Numbered from the stretch's first letter, positions 45,729 to 56,439 are shown. The stretch is DNA of 64,000 nt from AWTP1-13 sp963797005 (GCA_963797005.1 CAWCOF010000004.1:62001-126000); one strand, 5' to 3'. A program made the numbers and translations. The notes: a model not told the origin generated them from the sequence alone.

Positions 45729-46246
45729 ATGGCGGTCATCGACGGCGGAGCGCATTCGGCGGGACGGCTCATCGGCATTGCACGCCGCGCGGTCAGGCGC
45801 GCGCCGATGCAGGAGATCGCCGAGGGCGTGATCTCCGTGCAGGCAGGCCTCGAGGGAGATTTCAAGGGCGCCAAGTATCCGCAGCGCCAGATCACGGTGC
45901 TCGCATCGGAGGCGTGGCAGGCGGCCGTGGCCGAGCTCGGCGCGGGCGAACTGCCCTGGACCGCGCGGCGCGCCAACCTGCTGGTTGCGGACGTGGCGCT
46001 GCCGAGGGCTGCGGGCGGGGTCGTCCGCATCGGCCCGGTGCTGATCGAGGTGAGTTGATCGAGGTGACCGGCCAGACCTATCCGTGCGCGCGCATGGAGG
46101 AGGCGCATGCCGGACTGCTGAAGGTGCTCGCAAGGGCGTGGCGCGGCGGGGTGACGGCCCGTGTGCTCGAGGGCGGGCGGATCGCGCTGGGGGACCGGGT
46201 GGAGGTTCTGGTCAGCCCGCCCGAGGTAAAGCCGCGGCTGCCCTGA
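45729..46246 (+). CDS. MOSC-domain protein, frameshifted by a 14-bp tandem duplication
   Basis: The N-terminal part (GRLIGIARRAVRRAPMQEI, then GLEGDFKGAKYPQRQITVLA) and the later PCARMEEAHAGLLKVLARAW form a MOSC domain of about 165 residues. MOSC domains carry sulfur or molybdenum-cofactor groups. TGATCGAGGTGAGT at 46042-46055 is repeated at once, and the second copy shifts the frame and makes an early stop at 46058. Removing one copy restores VLIEVTGQTYPC. Unlike other frameshifts in the window, this one is a clear local duplication. Confidence 0.75.
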
Positions 46247-46420
46247 AGGTAAATTGCCCGATCGGCCGGTCCGGGCCGCAAAAAAGCCGGAAAACAACCG
46301 CAGAACATCACCTTACAATCGCGCCGATTGAAAAGAGCTGTGCCCTTCCGGCAGGCGGCCGGGCGCGCTATCAATGACGCCGGCGCCAATCGCGTCGCGC
46401 TGGGGATGAAGCCGGACGGC

Positions 46421-47191
46421 ATGGCAGACCAAAGAGACAGCCTGCTCAGAGAGGTCGACGAGGAGCTCCGGCGGGAGCAGTTCCTCAAGCTCTGGGAGAA
46501 ATACGGCACCTACGTCGTGGCCGCCGTCGTGCTCATCATCGCCTCCGTCGGCGGCTACAAGTATTACGACTACCGCCGCGTCCAGGCCGCCGAGGCGGCA
46601 GGCATGCGCCTGGCGGCCGCTGCCAGGGAGGCGGCGGAGAACAAGACGGCTGAGGCGCAAAAGGCGCTGCAGGACATCGCCGCGACCGCGCCATCGAGCT
46701 ATGCGCTGCTCGCGCGCCTGCGCCTTGCGGCCGCCGAGCGGGCAGCCGGCAAGACCCTCGAGGCGGCGGTGGCCTACGAGGCGGTCGCGGAGACCTCGGG
46801 CATCGATCCCCTGTTGAGCAGCTATGCGCGGCTGCAGGCCGCCATGTTGAGATTGGACAGCGCCAGCTGGACGGACATGCAGAATCGGCTCAACGATCTG
46901 GCCGCGGACGGCAGCGCGTGGCGTTTCAGTGCCCGCGAGTTGCTTGGGCTGGCGGCGCGCAAGGCCGGCATGACCGCGGAAGCGCGCAAGTATTTCCAGG
47001 GCCTGCTGGGTGACCGCGACACGCCGCCTGCTCTGGGCGAGCGCGCCCGGGTGATGATGTCGATGCTGACCGAGGCGGAGCTGGCAGGGACGGCGGCGTC
47101 CGCGGGCGCAGCCCAGCCGGGCAAAGCCGCTCCCGCGCCGGAGAAGGGGGACACCGCCAAGCCCTCCGCCGACGACAAGAAGTCCAAGTAG
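46421..47191 (+). CDS. YfgM-like tetratricopeptide membrane protein
   Basis: A protein of about 256 residues. SLLREVDEELRREQFLKLWEKYG is the typical N-terminal cytosolic motif. One transmembrane helix is at about residues 28-50, and then come periplasmic TPR helices and a Lys/Ala-rich tail. In E. coli, YfgM is an ancillary subunit of the SecYEG translocon and a partner of periplasmic chaperones. It stands directly before bamB and der, as in many proteobacteria. The start is taken at ATG 46421, with ATG 46406 also possible. Confidence 0.82.
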   Translation: MADQRDSLLREVDEELRREQFLKLWEKYGTYVVAAVVLIIASVGGYKYYDYRRVQAAEAAGMRLAAAAREAAENKTAEAQKALQDIAATAPSSYALLARLRLAAAERAAGKTLEAAVAYEAVAETSGIDPLLSSYARLQAAMLRLDSASWTDMQNRLNDLAADGSAWRFSARELLGLAARKAGMTAEARKYFQGLLGDRDTPPALGERARVMMSMLTEAELAGTAASAGAAQPGKAAPAPEKGDTAKPSADDKKSK

Positions 47192-47225
47192 CCAAGGCGT
47201 CGGGCCAGCAGGAGCCGGAGCGAGC

Positions 47226-48585
47226 ATGAACGCCAGGGGGACCAGGGGGAGACGGGACGGCAGGGGCCTCGGGGCCATCGTGCCGCTGCTTCTGGCGATT
47301 GCGCTGGGCCGGTTGCGCCGACGGCCTGAGCCTGCCGAGCATGCCCAAGCTGCAGGACCTCAACCCCTTCGCCGAGAAGGAGGTGCCGCTGCCCGGCAAG
47401 CGCGTGGCGGTGCTGCAGCGCGAGGACAAGAGCGAGCTCGTGGCCGCGAACAAGCCCATCGGGCTGCCGCCGCCGCGGCTCAACGACAACTGGAGCCAGC
47501 CGGGGGGCGTGCCGAGCAACGCGCCGGGCCACCTGGCCATCGGCGGAGGCACCAAGAGCTCCTGGAGCGCGGATGCCGGCGCCGGCTCCAGCTTCTACGG
47601 CAAGCTCACCGCGAGCCCGATCGTCTACGGCAACAAGGTCTATACGCTGGACGCGGCGGGCAAGGTGTCGGCCTTCAACATCTCGGGCGGCTCGGCGGTC
47701 TGGCGCGTCTCGCTGACCCCGCAGAACGAGAAGGACCAGGAGGGATTCGGCGGCGGGCTGGCGGCGGACGGCGGGCGCATCTACGCGGCGACCGGGTTCG
47801 GCTCCGTCGTGGCGCTCGACGCCAACAACGGCCACAAGCTGTGGGAGAAATACGTGGGCTCCCCGGTGCGGGCGTCGCCCACGGCCGCTGCGGAGCGCAT
47901 CTTCGTCCTGTCCAAGGAAGGACAGGTGCTCTGCCTTTCGGGCTCGGACGGCACGGAGCTGTGGAACTTCCGGGGCATGCCCGAGCGGGCGAGCCTTCTC
48001 TTCAACGCCAGCCCGGCGGTCGACGGCGACGTGGTCGTGGTGCCGTTCCCGACCGGCGATCTGGTGGCCTTGCGCGTTGCGGACGGAAAGCCGCTCTGGT
48101 CGGAGACGCTGTCGCGGACATACGCGTCGTCGTCGATGGCGGCCATGAGCGATACGGCGCGCCCGGTGATCGACAACGGCATCGTGTTCGCCGTCGCCCA
48201 CGGCGGGCGCATGGTGGCCACCTCCGAGAAGACCGGCGAGCGGCTGTGGTCGCTGACCGTGCCGAGCAGCCAGGCGCCGTGGGTGGTCGGCGATTCCGTC
48301 TTCGTGGTCGACACCAGCGGGCAGCTGATGGCCATCAGCCGGCGTGACGGCAAGATGCAGTGGACGGCGAAGCTGCCGGGCGCCGCCACCTGGTCGGGCC
48401 CGGTGCTGGCCGGCAACCGCCTGTGGCTCACCTCCAACAAGGGCCAGCTGTTGAGCGCGGAGGCCGCCACCGGCCGGATCGTGAGCACCCAGGATCTCGG
48501 CCAGCCGATCTACATCGCGCCTGTGGTCGCCAACGCGCACATGTTCGTGCTGACCGACAAGGCCAAGCTGATCGCGCTCAACTGA
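47226..48585 (+). CDS. bamB: Outer-membrane assembly lipoprotein BamB, apparent +1 frameshift
   Basis: BamB is a beta-propeller lipoprotein of the BAM complex that inserts outer-membrane proteins. The signal peptide (LGAIVPLLLAIA) is read in one frame and the rest in the next. Removing one G at about 47305-47308 gives the lipobox LAGC followed by ADGLSLPSM. The propeller carries PQQ-like repeats such as VYTLDAAGKVSAFNISGGSA, VVALDANNGHKLWEKYVGSP and MVATSEKTGERLWSLTVPSS. It lies between the yfgM-like gene and der in one operon. Confidence 0.88.
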
Positions 48586-48631
48586 GGCACGCGCGGCTCG
48601 CCTGCAGCGCCTGCCCGTTCGAGAAGCGACC

Positions 48632-50008
48632 ATGTCCCCAACGATCGTCATTGTCGGCCGCCCCAACGTCGGCAAGTCGACGCTCTTCAACCGGCTGACC
48701 GCCACGCGCAATGCGCTGGTCTCCGACGAGCCGGGGCTCACCCGCGACCGGCGCGAGGGCGAGGCAGCCGTTGCCGGGCACAAGGTCACGCTGATCGACA
48801 CGGCGGGGCTGGAGGAGGCGCCGCCCGGCACGATCGCCGCGCGCATGCGCGCCCAGAGCGAGGCGGCGATTGCCGGCGCCGATCTCGTGCTGTTCGTGCT
48901 CGACTCGCGTGCCGGCGTCGTGCCGGACGACGAGGCCTTCGGCCGGCTGGTGCGCGCAACGGGCATGCCGGTCATTCTCGTGGCCAACAAGTGCGAGGGC
49001 CGCGGCGGGACGGAAGGCTTCTACGAGGCCTTCAAGCTGGGGCTGGGCGATCCCATCCCCATTTCCGCCGAGCACGGCGAGGGCATCGGCGAGCTCGTCT
49101 CGGAGATGGCCGCGGCGCTGGGCCTGAAGCCTGCGCAGAAGGGCAAGGACGCGGAGGGGGACGAGCCCGAGGGGGCGAGCGACGACAGCCGCCCGCTGCG
49201 GATCGCCATCGTCGGCCGGCCGAACGCCGGCAAGTCGACGCTCGTCAATGCGCTGATCGGCGAGGATCGCATGATCACCGGGCCCGAGCCCGGGCTGACG
49301 CGGGATGCCATCTCGGTCGACTTTGCGTGGGGCGGGCGGGCCGTGCGCCTGTTCGACACGGCGGGGCTGCGCCGCAAGGCGCGCATCACGGAAGTCGCCG
49401 AGAAGCTGGCGGCGAGCGATGCGGTGCGCGCGGTGCGCTTTGCCGAGGTGGTGGTGGTGCTGATGGATGCCGAGCATCCCTTCGAGCACCAGGACCTGAC
49501 GATTGCCAGCCTCGCCGCCGACGAGGGGCGCGCGCTCGTCATCGCCGTCAACAAGTGGGATCTCGTCACCGACAAGCAGAAGCGGCTGAAGGAGTTGCGC
49601 GAGGAGGCGGGGGAGCGCCTGGCGCAGGTGCCCCGCGTGCCGCTGGTTGCCATCTCGGCGCTGGCCGAGTCCGGTCTGGAGAAGCTGATGGCGGCCGTGC
49701 TGGCGGCGAACGAGGTGTGGAACCGGCGCGTGCCGACGCCCCACCTCAACCGCTGGCTCGCCGAGGCGCTCGAGCGGCACGCGCCGCCTGCAGGCGCGAG
49801 GGGCCGGCGCATCAAGATCCGCTACATGACGCAGCCCTCGACGCGGCCGCCGACCTTCATCGCCTTCTGCTCGAACCCGGAAGGGCTGCCGAAATCCTAT
49901 CTGCGCTTTCTGACGAACAGCCTGCGCGAGGCCTTCGACCTGCCGGGCGTGCCGATCCGGCTCAAGCTGCGCAAGGGGGAGAACCCGTTCGCGGGCAGGC
50001 GGGGCTAG
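48632..50008 (+). CDS. der: Ribosome biogenesis GTPase Der
   Basis: A 458-residue protein with two GTPase domains in tandem. G1 motifs are GRPNVGKST and GRPNAGKST, G3 motifs DTAGLE and DTAGLR, and G4 motifs NKCE and NKWD. A C-terminal KH-like domain follows (KIRYMTQPSTRPPTFIAFCS). Der acts in assembly of the 50S subunit. The last 155 or so bases are present again at 53562-53728, after the TadG-like and GGDEF/EAL genes. Confidence 0.95.
   Translation: MSPTIVIVGRPNVGKSTLFNRLTATRNALVSDEPGLTRDRREGEAAVAGHKVTLIDTAGLEEAPPGTIAARMRAQSEAAIAGADLVLFVLDSRAGVVPDDEAFGRLVRATGMPVILVANKCEGRGGTEGFYEAFKLGLGDPIPISAEHGEGIGELVSEMAAALGLKPAQKGKDAEGDEPEGASDDSRPLRIAIVGRPNAGKSTLVNALIGEDRMITGPEPGLTRDAISVDFAWGGRAVRLFDTAGLRRKARITEVAEKLAASDAVRAVRFAEVVVVLMDAEHPFEHQDLTIASLAADEGRALVIAVNKWDLVTDKQKRLKELREEAGERLAQVPRVPLVAISALAESGLEKLMAAVLAANEVWNRRVPTPHLNRWLAEALERHAPPAGARGRRIKIRYMTQPSTRPPTFIAFCSNPEGLPKSYLRFLTNSLREAFDLPGVPIRLKLRKGENPFAGRRG
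49850..50008 (+). repeat. Direct repeat, copy 1: 3' end of der
   Basis: This segment matches 53562-53728 with about six substitutions and one extra base. It is the functional 3' end of der and the left border of a 3.6-kb segment with two genes. Confidence 0.85.
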
Positions 50009-50050
50009 TCTAGGGGGCTAGATGGCCGATCTTGAACGCGCAGATCGAAG

Positions 50051-51275
50051 CTATTTCACAAGCCGCACAGTCAAACCGATGGGGCCCACCCCCTTGGGCA
50101 CAGGTACGCTGGTGGCGTTGTAATCCGAATTGAGGACCAGATCTGGTCCGTCGAAGATCTCAACCGTGCGGGCGACGATGACTGTGTAGTCCGACTGATC
50201 GGCGATCGGTCTCTTTGCGTTGATGTAGAGGGCTCCATTCGGCATATAAACGGTGCCAAGGAGCTTGCGTGCGTTGTCGCTATAGAATTCTGTGCTTGTC
50301 GAACTTTCCGCCACGATCGTCGAAGATCAGGATGCCCGCCATCTCCCCGGTCTTGGGCGCGGCGAGGCTTATCGTAGAATCGTAGTCGAACAGGAGGCTC
50401 GATTGGCTTCCTGCCAGAAAAAAGCCAACGCCCTCGCCTTCGAGCAAAGCCCCCTTGTCGACGATCAGCTTGCCACCTTGGATGATGTAGATGCCTGGGG
50501 AGAGCGTTACCGTCGCTCCGTCTGTTAGCTTGAGCCCGCCGCAGTACACCCCAGGTTTGAGGGTTTTGACTCCCGTCTTGATAACAGTGTTGTTGAAGTC
50601 GCACGCCCCGACTTCGGGCGGTTGCCTGCTGGCAAGAGGATCGGCGATCGGCGGGCAGTCTACGGTCGGCGGGTGGACGAAGTTCTCTTTCCCGTCGATC
50701 CCGCCCGCTGAGCAGGCCGTCTCCGCATCCACGCGCGCGCTGTCCGCCGCCACGATGCCCTTCTCATTTCTTGAATTCGAGAAGATAGAGCACTGCAAGG
50801 CCGTGAGCCGTGCGCTCTTGTTCATATCAATCGCTCTGGATTTCTCCGGTTCCAGCGCAAGCAGGCACAGCCGGGTCGATGAGATGCGTGCGGTTGCTTG
50901 AACCTTCAGCTCGGTGAATGACGGTCCCAGAACCTGTCCGAAGACGTTATGCATACTCTCGCGGAGGGTGACCTCCACACTCGTGGCCTCGACCTTGCTA
51001 TCGATGGACAAGCCGCTCGTGTTGGACAAAGAGGCGAGAACAATGGAACGGGCCAACGCCGCAGTTCCATTCGTGCTGTAAGTCGCGAGACTGAGCTCGC
51101 GCGCCGCCGCGAGGGCACCGGTATCGGCGGCATTCTGCAGCTGACTGCGTCGGTGGAGGAGCAGGCCGTATTCGATAGCGGTTGCAACCACGCCGATCAG
51201 AACGGGCAGGATCAATCCGAAGAGGACGGCAACGCCCCCTGCCTGGTCCCGACCGAACCTGCGCCATAAACGCAT
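50051..51275 (-). CDS. TadG-like pilus-associated protein, apparent +1 frameshift
   Basis: A protein of about 405 residues. The N-terminus (GRDQAGGVAVLFGLILPVLIGV) is the Tad prepilin-like membrane anchor, with RRSQLQNAADTGALAAAREL behind it, as in TadE/TadG-like proteins. The remainder is a secreted beta-rich domain (GVYCGGLKLTDGATVTLSPG). At about 50300-50312 the frame shifts, and one extra base would explain the jump to STEFYSDNARKLLGTVYMPN. No other tad genes are in the window. It is divergent from the GGDEF/EAL gene. Confidence 0.75.
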
Positions 51276-51473
51276 CGCCTACACCCCTTGATTGGCGATG
51301 CTACTCGTCTGGCTCTAAGTTGCCGTGCAAATAACTAGTAAAAGTTGAAGCAAATCCATCCGAAGGCCACCGCGAGGAGCGCTAATTCCGCTAATTCCCG
51401 GTGAAGGCCGATGCATACGCATTCCTCACTATTTTGCGGTCTGCTGGCGAGGGACTGCCAGAGTAGATATGAC

Positions 51474-53573
51474 ATGCGTCAGCGTTGGTCGATCGGCCGC
51501 AAACTCCTACTGCTCGTGTTGGCGTCCGTGATGGCCGGGCTGCTTGCGGCCGCAACACTTTCAATCTGGATTGAGACCGACCGATATCTCGCAGCCAAAC
51601 GGCGAGAGTTGCAGGCGGTCGCCCAGGTGTTTGCATCGGCAACGGCATCCGCTACCGCCGCCCGTGATCGTGTCGCAGCACGACAAGCCATGACGGCGAT
51701 CGGGCAGATAGCCGGAATGCGGCAGGCCCGGATCAAAATGCCAGATGGCAGCGCACTGGCGGACATGGGCTTTGTCGCGCAGTTAGATACCGATCTTAAG
51801 ATCGACGGCACCGAACCGATATCACTCTGGCGAACTCTCAGCAGCCGATCGGTGCAGGTTACGGTCCCCATAACGGAATCGGGCGGCACGGTCGGCGCGT
51901 TCGTGCTCGTCGGGGATGCTTCCGATCTGATCGACAATCTGCTTCAGACGCTACAGCTTTCGGTCCTGTGTGCGCTGCTTGCTCTAACGACTGGGCTGTT
52001 GGTGGCTGCTCGCCTGCAAAAGGGCATCATCGCTCCCTTGCGGAATCTAACATCGGCTATGGAGCGGATTCGCAAGACCCACGATTACGCTGCTCACGTT
52101 GCGGCGACCAGCACCGATGAGGTCGGCCAGCTCGTTGACGGCTTCAACGAGACGCTGAGCGAGATTTGCAGACGTGACCGCCAGCTCGAAAAGCTCGCGT
52201 ACTATGATCCCCTCACCGGCTTCGCCAACCGTACCCTGTTTCGTCGCGCGTTGGACGATGCGCTCAGCCGGTGCAACCGCACAGGCGCGGACAGCGCGCT
52301 CTTGCTGCTCGATCTCGACCACTTCAAGGAGGTCAATGACACGCTCGGCCACGCTGCCGGCGACGAGCTTCTCGTAAAAGTCGCGCATTTGATCGAACAG
52401 GTTCTTGGCAAGCAACATTTCCTCGCGCGCCTTGGCGGCGACGAGTTCGCGATCATCGTATCGGAATGCGGCGGTGAGTCCGCCGTCGAGCGCCTAGCGG
52501 GCGAGGTGGTTGCCGCGGTGTCGGGATCAATCATCCTCGATGAGCGCGGCGAAGTCGCCATCGCCACCAGCATCGGTATTGTGCACATCCCGCGCGATGG
52601 CACTACGGCGAGCGATCTCGTGCGCAACGCGGACCTTGCTCTCTACCGAGCCAAGGAGGAGGGGCGCGGCCGCTTCGCGTTCTTCGAGCCCGACATGCAT
52701 ACCGCGGTCCAGCACAAGACTGAGCTTGCGCGCGACCTGCGCAGCGCAGTCAGTGAGAATGTCGGGCTCGCCGTTCACTACCAGCCACAGATCGATCTTT
52801 CGAACAGGCGTGTGAGCGGCTTTGAGGCATTGATGCGCTGGAACCATCCCACGCGCGGCGATGTCCCACCCGCCGAGTTCATTCCCGTTGCGGAGAGGTC
52901 GCGCCTGATTTGCGATCTCGGTCTTTGGATCCTGCGCCATGCCGCTATTCAGGCGAAGGCCTGGATTGACGCTGGAGAGCCGCCGCGCGAGGTCGCAGTC
53001 AACTTGTCAGCCGCGCAGATTTGGCACACGGATGTCGTGCGCGAGGTCGCGGGCGTGCTGGAGGAGACAGGTCTGCCTCCCCATCTGTTATGTATCGAAC
53101 TGACGGAGAGCCTGATGGCCGACCATCAGGAGGGTCGAGCTCGCGCCGTGCTCAATGCGCTCAAGGGCCTTGGCGTGACGCTGGCGCTGGACGATTTCGG
53201 CACCGACTACTCATCGCTGGGCTACTTGACCCAGCTGCCCTTTGACAAGGTGAAGATCGACCGCGTCTTCGTGAACGGCATCACGGACTCGGTCCGTGCG
53301 CGCGAGCTCCTCAAGGGCATCATCGCCCTCGGGCGAGGCCTCGGCATGGCGGTCGTCGGCGAAGGTGCCGAGAAGCCCGAGGAGATCGCGATCCTTTGTG
53401 AATTCAGCTGCGATCTGGCCCAGGGCTACGTCTTCGCGCGTCCGACCGAGGCCGCCGAGGCGCTCAACTTTGCGCGTGCCTTCGACGCAGGGCAGTTCAT
53501 CCTGAACACGCCCCTGAGCGCGCCGAGCAACGCGACTGAGGCGCCGGCCGACGGCTCGCGAGCGGCCGCCTGA
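51474..53573 (+). CDS. Membrane-bound GGDEF/EAL cyclic-di-GMP protein with HAMP domain
   Basis: A 699-residue signalling protein. A transmembrane helix (about 10-32), a periplasmic CHASE8-like sensor, a second helix (about 160-182) and HAMP are followed by a diguanylate cyclase domain with RLGGDEFAII. A phosphodiesterase domain with GFEALMRWNHP and DDFGTDYSSLGYL follows. Both active-site motifs look usable, so it may make or degrade cyclic-di-GMP. The C-terminal stop lies at the border of the duplicated der end. It is divergent from the TadG-like gene, and the two may be one surface-attachment cargo. Confidence 0.9.
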   Translation: MRQRWSIGRKLLLLVLASVMAGLLAAATLSIWIETDRYLAAKRRELQAVAQVFASATASATAARDRVAARQAMTAIGQIAGMRQARIKMPDGSALADMGFVAQLDTDLKIDGTEPISLWRTLSSRSVQVTVPITESGGTVGAFVLVGDASDLIDNLLQTLQLSVLCALLALTTGLLVAARLQKGIIAPLRNLTSAMERIRKTHDYAAHVAATSTDEVGQLVDGFNETLSEICRRDRQLEKLAYYDPLTGFANRTLFRRALDDALSRCNRTGADSALLLLDLDHFKEVNDTLGHAAGDELLVKVAHLIEQVLGKQHFLARLGGDEFAIIVSECGGESAVERLAGEVVAAVSGSIILDERGEVAIATSIGIVHIPRDGTTASDLVRNADLALYRAKEEGRGRFAFFEPDMHTAVQHKTELARDLRSAVSENVGLAVHYQPQIDLSNRRVSGFEALMRWNHPTRGDVPPAEFIPVAERSRLICDLGLWILRHAAIQAKAWIDAGEPPREVAVNLSAAQIWHTDVVREVAGVLEETGLPPHLLCIELTESLMADHQEGRARAVLNALKGLGVTLALDDFGTDYSSLGYLTQLPFDKVKIDRVFVNGITDSVRARELLKGIIALGRGLGMAVVGEGAEKPEEIAILCEFSCDLAQGYVFARPTEAAEALNFARAFDAGQFILNTPLSAPSNATEAPADGSRAAA

Positions 53574-53728
53574 CCTTCATCGCCTTTTGCTCGCACCCGG
53601 AAGGGCTGCCGAAATCCTACCTGCGCTTTCTGACGAACAGCCTGCGCGAGGCCTTCGACCTGCCGGGCGTGCCGATCCGGCTCGAGCGGCGCAAGGGGGA
53701 GAGCCCGTTCGCGGGCAGGCGGGGCTAG
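53562..53728 (+). repeat. Direct repeat, copy 2: displaced 3' end of der
   Basis: This copy of the der 3' end (CTTCATCGCCTT to GGCGGGGCTAG) keeps the reading frame and stop but has no start of its own. Compared with copy 1 it has about six substitutions, plus one T that makes the TGA of the GGDEF/EAL gene. It stands directly before the glutathione transferase gene. Confidence 0.88.
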
Positions 53729-53822
53729 GGGCGGGCTTCGACGCCCTTGTGCCGCGATTTTCGAATACGCTTGGGCGGACGCGGAGCGCGCACAAGCGTA
53801 ATCCCAAGGAGCACAGAAGCGC

Positions 53823-54518
53823 ATGACCGACTACACGCTCTATTACTGGCCGCTTCCATTTCGCGGTCAATTCGTTCGCTCTGTCCTTTCCCACGTCGGC
53901 GCCTCATGGACCGAGGCCAGCATTGCGGACCTGCTCGCACAAAAGGGTGCCGAACCGACGCGGCAGCTGGTCCCGCACATGGGCCCGCCCGTCCTCACAG
54001 ATCACACCGCGGGTCTTTCGCTGGCCCAAACCCCGGCAATCCTCGCCTATCTCGGAGGCAAGTACGAGCTTGTCCCGAAAGATCCCGCACGCGCGGCATT
54101 GACGGTCAAGATCATCGCCGACGCCAACGATGTGCTGTACGAAATGACGCTCCACAACGGCGCGCAGATGTGGACCAAGAAGCGATGGGACGCCTATCGC
54201 CCGCGTCTTGGCCGCTGGATGGCGATCTTCGAGGAGCACGGCCGCCGCCATGGCCTGACGGTTGAAACGGGCCATGTTCTCGGGACGGATGCGCCGGGTC
54301 TCGCGGATCTCGTGGTGCACATCCTTTGGGGTGTCATGACATCCAAACTGCCGGCCTTGAGACCGCTGCTTGAAACAACGGCGCCTGCGATCGCCGCCCT
54401 CTCGGACCGGATCGCCCGACTTCCCGCGCAAGAGGAGCTGCGCGTGCGCAGCGACGAGGAGTACGGGGATGAATGGTGCAGCGGCCAGATCGAGGCATCC
54501 TTGCGCGCTGTCCTTTGA
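53823..54518 (+). CDS. Glutathione S-transferase family protein
   Basis: A 231-residue cytosolic protein. The N-terminal thioredoxin-like domain starts YTLYYWPLPFRGQFVRSVLS and has VPHMGPPVLTDHT (cis-Pro) and LAQTPAILAYLGGKY. The all-helical C-terminal domain follows. It resembles uncharacterised GSTs that lack a known substrate. AAGGAGC lies about ten bases before the ATG. By position it could once have followed der directly. Confidence 0.87.
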   Translation: MTDYTLYYWPLPFRGQFVRSVLSHVGASWTEASIADLLAQKGAEPTRQLVPHMGPPVLTDHTAGLSLAQTPAILAYLGGKYELVPKDPARAALTVKIIADANDVLYEMTLHNGAQMWTKKRWDAYRPRLGRWMAIFEEHGRRHGLTVETGHVLGTDAPGLADLVVHILWGVMTSKLPALRPLLETTAPAIAALSDRIARLPAQEELRVRSDEEYGDEWCSGQIEASLRAVL

Positions 54519-54533
54519 CCGCACGGCCCTAGT

Positions 54534-56188
54534 CTAACCCGTGGCCGCGTCTTGCGCGAGGCGCGCCGGCTCGGGCGGGGTGGTGCCGCGGATGAAGTCG
54601 GAGGCCTTGTCGGCGATCATCAAGGTGGAGGCGTTGAGGTTGGCCGAGATCATGCGCGGCATGATGGAGGCGTCGACGACGCGCAGCGCCTCGAGGCCGT
54701 GCACGCGGAGCCGGTCGTCCACGACCGAGAGCGGATGGTCGGCGGGGCCCATCCGGCAGGTGCAGCCGGGATGGAAGGTCGTCTGCGCGCGCTCGGTCGC
54801 CGCGGCGAGGAACTCGGCATCGCTCTCGAACGCCCGGACCCGGCCAGTCCTCGTGGGCGTAGTAGGGCGCGAGCGGCGCCGAGGCGAGCAGCCGCCGGGC
54901 GAGCCGCATGCCGGCAACGCACACGCGGCGGTCGATCTCCTCGGCGAGGTAGTTGGTCTGGATGATGGGCGCCGCGAACGGGTCGGCCGAGCGGCAGCGG
55001 ACGTATCCGCGGCTCTCGGGGCGCTGCTGCCAGGCCGCGCAGGTCATGCCGGGCTCGTCCTCGAGGCGCCCCTGCTCGCCTTCCTTGTAGCTTGCCGGCG
55101 TGAAGGTAAGCTGCAGGTCGGAGCTCTCCGCCGTCTCGCCGGAATGCCAGAAGCAGTAGACGAGGGTCGGCGAGAGGGAGAGCACGCCGCGCCAGGTGAG
55201 CCCCCAGCGCAGCACCTCCAGCGCGAAGTTCAGCCCGCGCACCTGCTCGTTGATGGTCTTGATGTTCTTGACGCGGGCGACGCTGCGCGGCGCGTAGTGG
55301 TCCTGCAAACCCTCGCCGACGCCCGCAAGCGCATGGCGCACCTCGATCCCGAGCGACTGGAGCAGGGCCGGCGGCCCGATGCCGGAGAGCTGCAGGAGCT
55401 GGGGGGAATTGTAGGTGCCCCCCGCCAGGATCACCTCGCGGCGGGCACGCACGTCTCTCGGCGCGCCGCCGCGTCCGCCCGCCGCGTAGCGCACACCCAC
55501 GGCGCGCTTGCCCTCGAAGCACGATGGAGGTCGCATGCGCGGCGGTGCGCACCTCGACGTTGGCGCGCCGCGATGCGGGGTGCAGGAAGGCGGTGGCGGC
55601 GCTGACGCGGCGGCCCTTGTGGATCGTGCGCTGGGCGTAGGACACGCCCTCCTGGATGGCGCCGTTGTAGTCCCGGTTGCGCGGGATGCCGAGACTGACC
55701 GCGCCCTCGATGAAGGCGTCACACAGCGGGTGGTGCCAGTCGATGTCGGTGACGGTGAGGGCGCCGTCGCGGCCGCGGTAGGTGTCGTCGCCGTCGCCGA
55801 TGCGCCGCTCCAGGCGCTTGAAGTAGGGCAGCACGTCGGCATAGCCCCAGCCGCGGTTGCCGAGCTGAGCCCAGGTATCGAAGTCGCGCGCCTGGCCGCG
55901 ATTATAGATGTGACCGTTGATGGAGCTGGAGCCGCCCAGCGTCTTGCCGCGCGGGGCGTAGATGCGCCGGCCGGCGGTATAGGCGCCGGGCTCCTGCGAA
56001 TAGCACCAGTTGATGCTGGAATTGTAGAAGGTCTTGATGAAGCCGGCGGGGAGGTGGATGTAGGGATGCCAGTCGCGCGGGCCCGCTTCGAGCACGCACA
56101 GCGTCGTGGCCGGATCCTCGCTGAGGCGGTTGGCAAGTACGCTGCCCGCCGAGCCCGCCCCGACGATCACGTAGTCGAAGGTGTCCAT
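54534..56188 (-). CDS. GMC-family oxidoreductase (choline/alcohol dehydrogenase type), two apparent +1 frameshifts
   Basis: An FAD enzyme of about 550 residues. DYVIVGAGSAGSVLANRLSE is the nucleotide-binding start. RGKTLGGSSSINGHIYNRGQ is GMC signature 1, and GGTYNSPQLLQLSGIGP is signature 2. The C-terminal active-site part (FHPGCTCRMG, then RVVDASIMPRMISANLNAST) lies in a third frame. Joints are at about 55514-55520 and 54836-54845, each healed by removing one base. Such enzymes oxidise choline or other alcohols. Its leader resembles that at 56858. Confidence 0.85.
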
Positions 56189-56247
56189 GCGCGTCTCCCC
56201 CAGCTCGCGTGCGGCGCACGATCCCAGTTCCGGCTTGCCTGGGAATA
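56186..56247 (-). repeat. Leader sequence copy 1, upstream of the GMC oxidoreductase
   Basis: About 62 bases, including the start codon and ribosome site (GGGGGAGACGCGCATG), match 56858-56919 at most positions. The shared part ends in ATTCCCAGGCAAGC on the coding strand. Confidence 0.7.
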
Positions 56248-56439
56248 GCGGCCCGTGAGCAACTGGCCTTTCCGGATACCGCGGTAACCTAGCCGGGCGC
56301 CGCCAGGGCCGGCAAAGCGTCGCCAATAGTGTGGCAATCAAGGCACGTCTATCTACATTTCGTCTTTGGCCCAGGGAATGCCGCACATATGTGGTTGATT
56401 CTGCTTTCCTGATTCGTGCGACCAGACCTGGAGAAAGCC

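Noticed and set aside
46822..48990. Open frame of about 720 codons antisense to yfgM-like, bamB and der
   Set aside because: It lies opposite three conserved genes and shows no known domain or ribosome site.
53587..53826. Short gene after the GGDEF/EAL gene
   Set aside because: It is an out-of-frame reading of the duplicated der end and of the following spacer.
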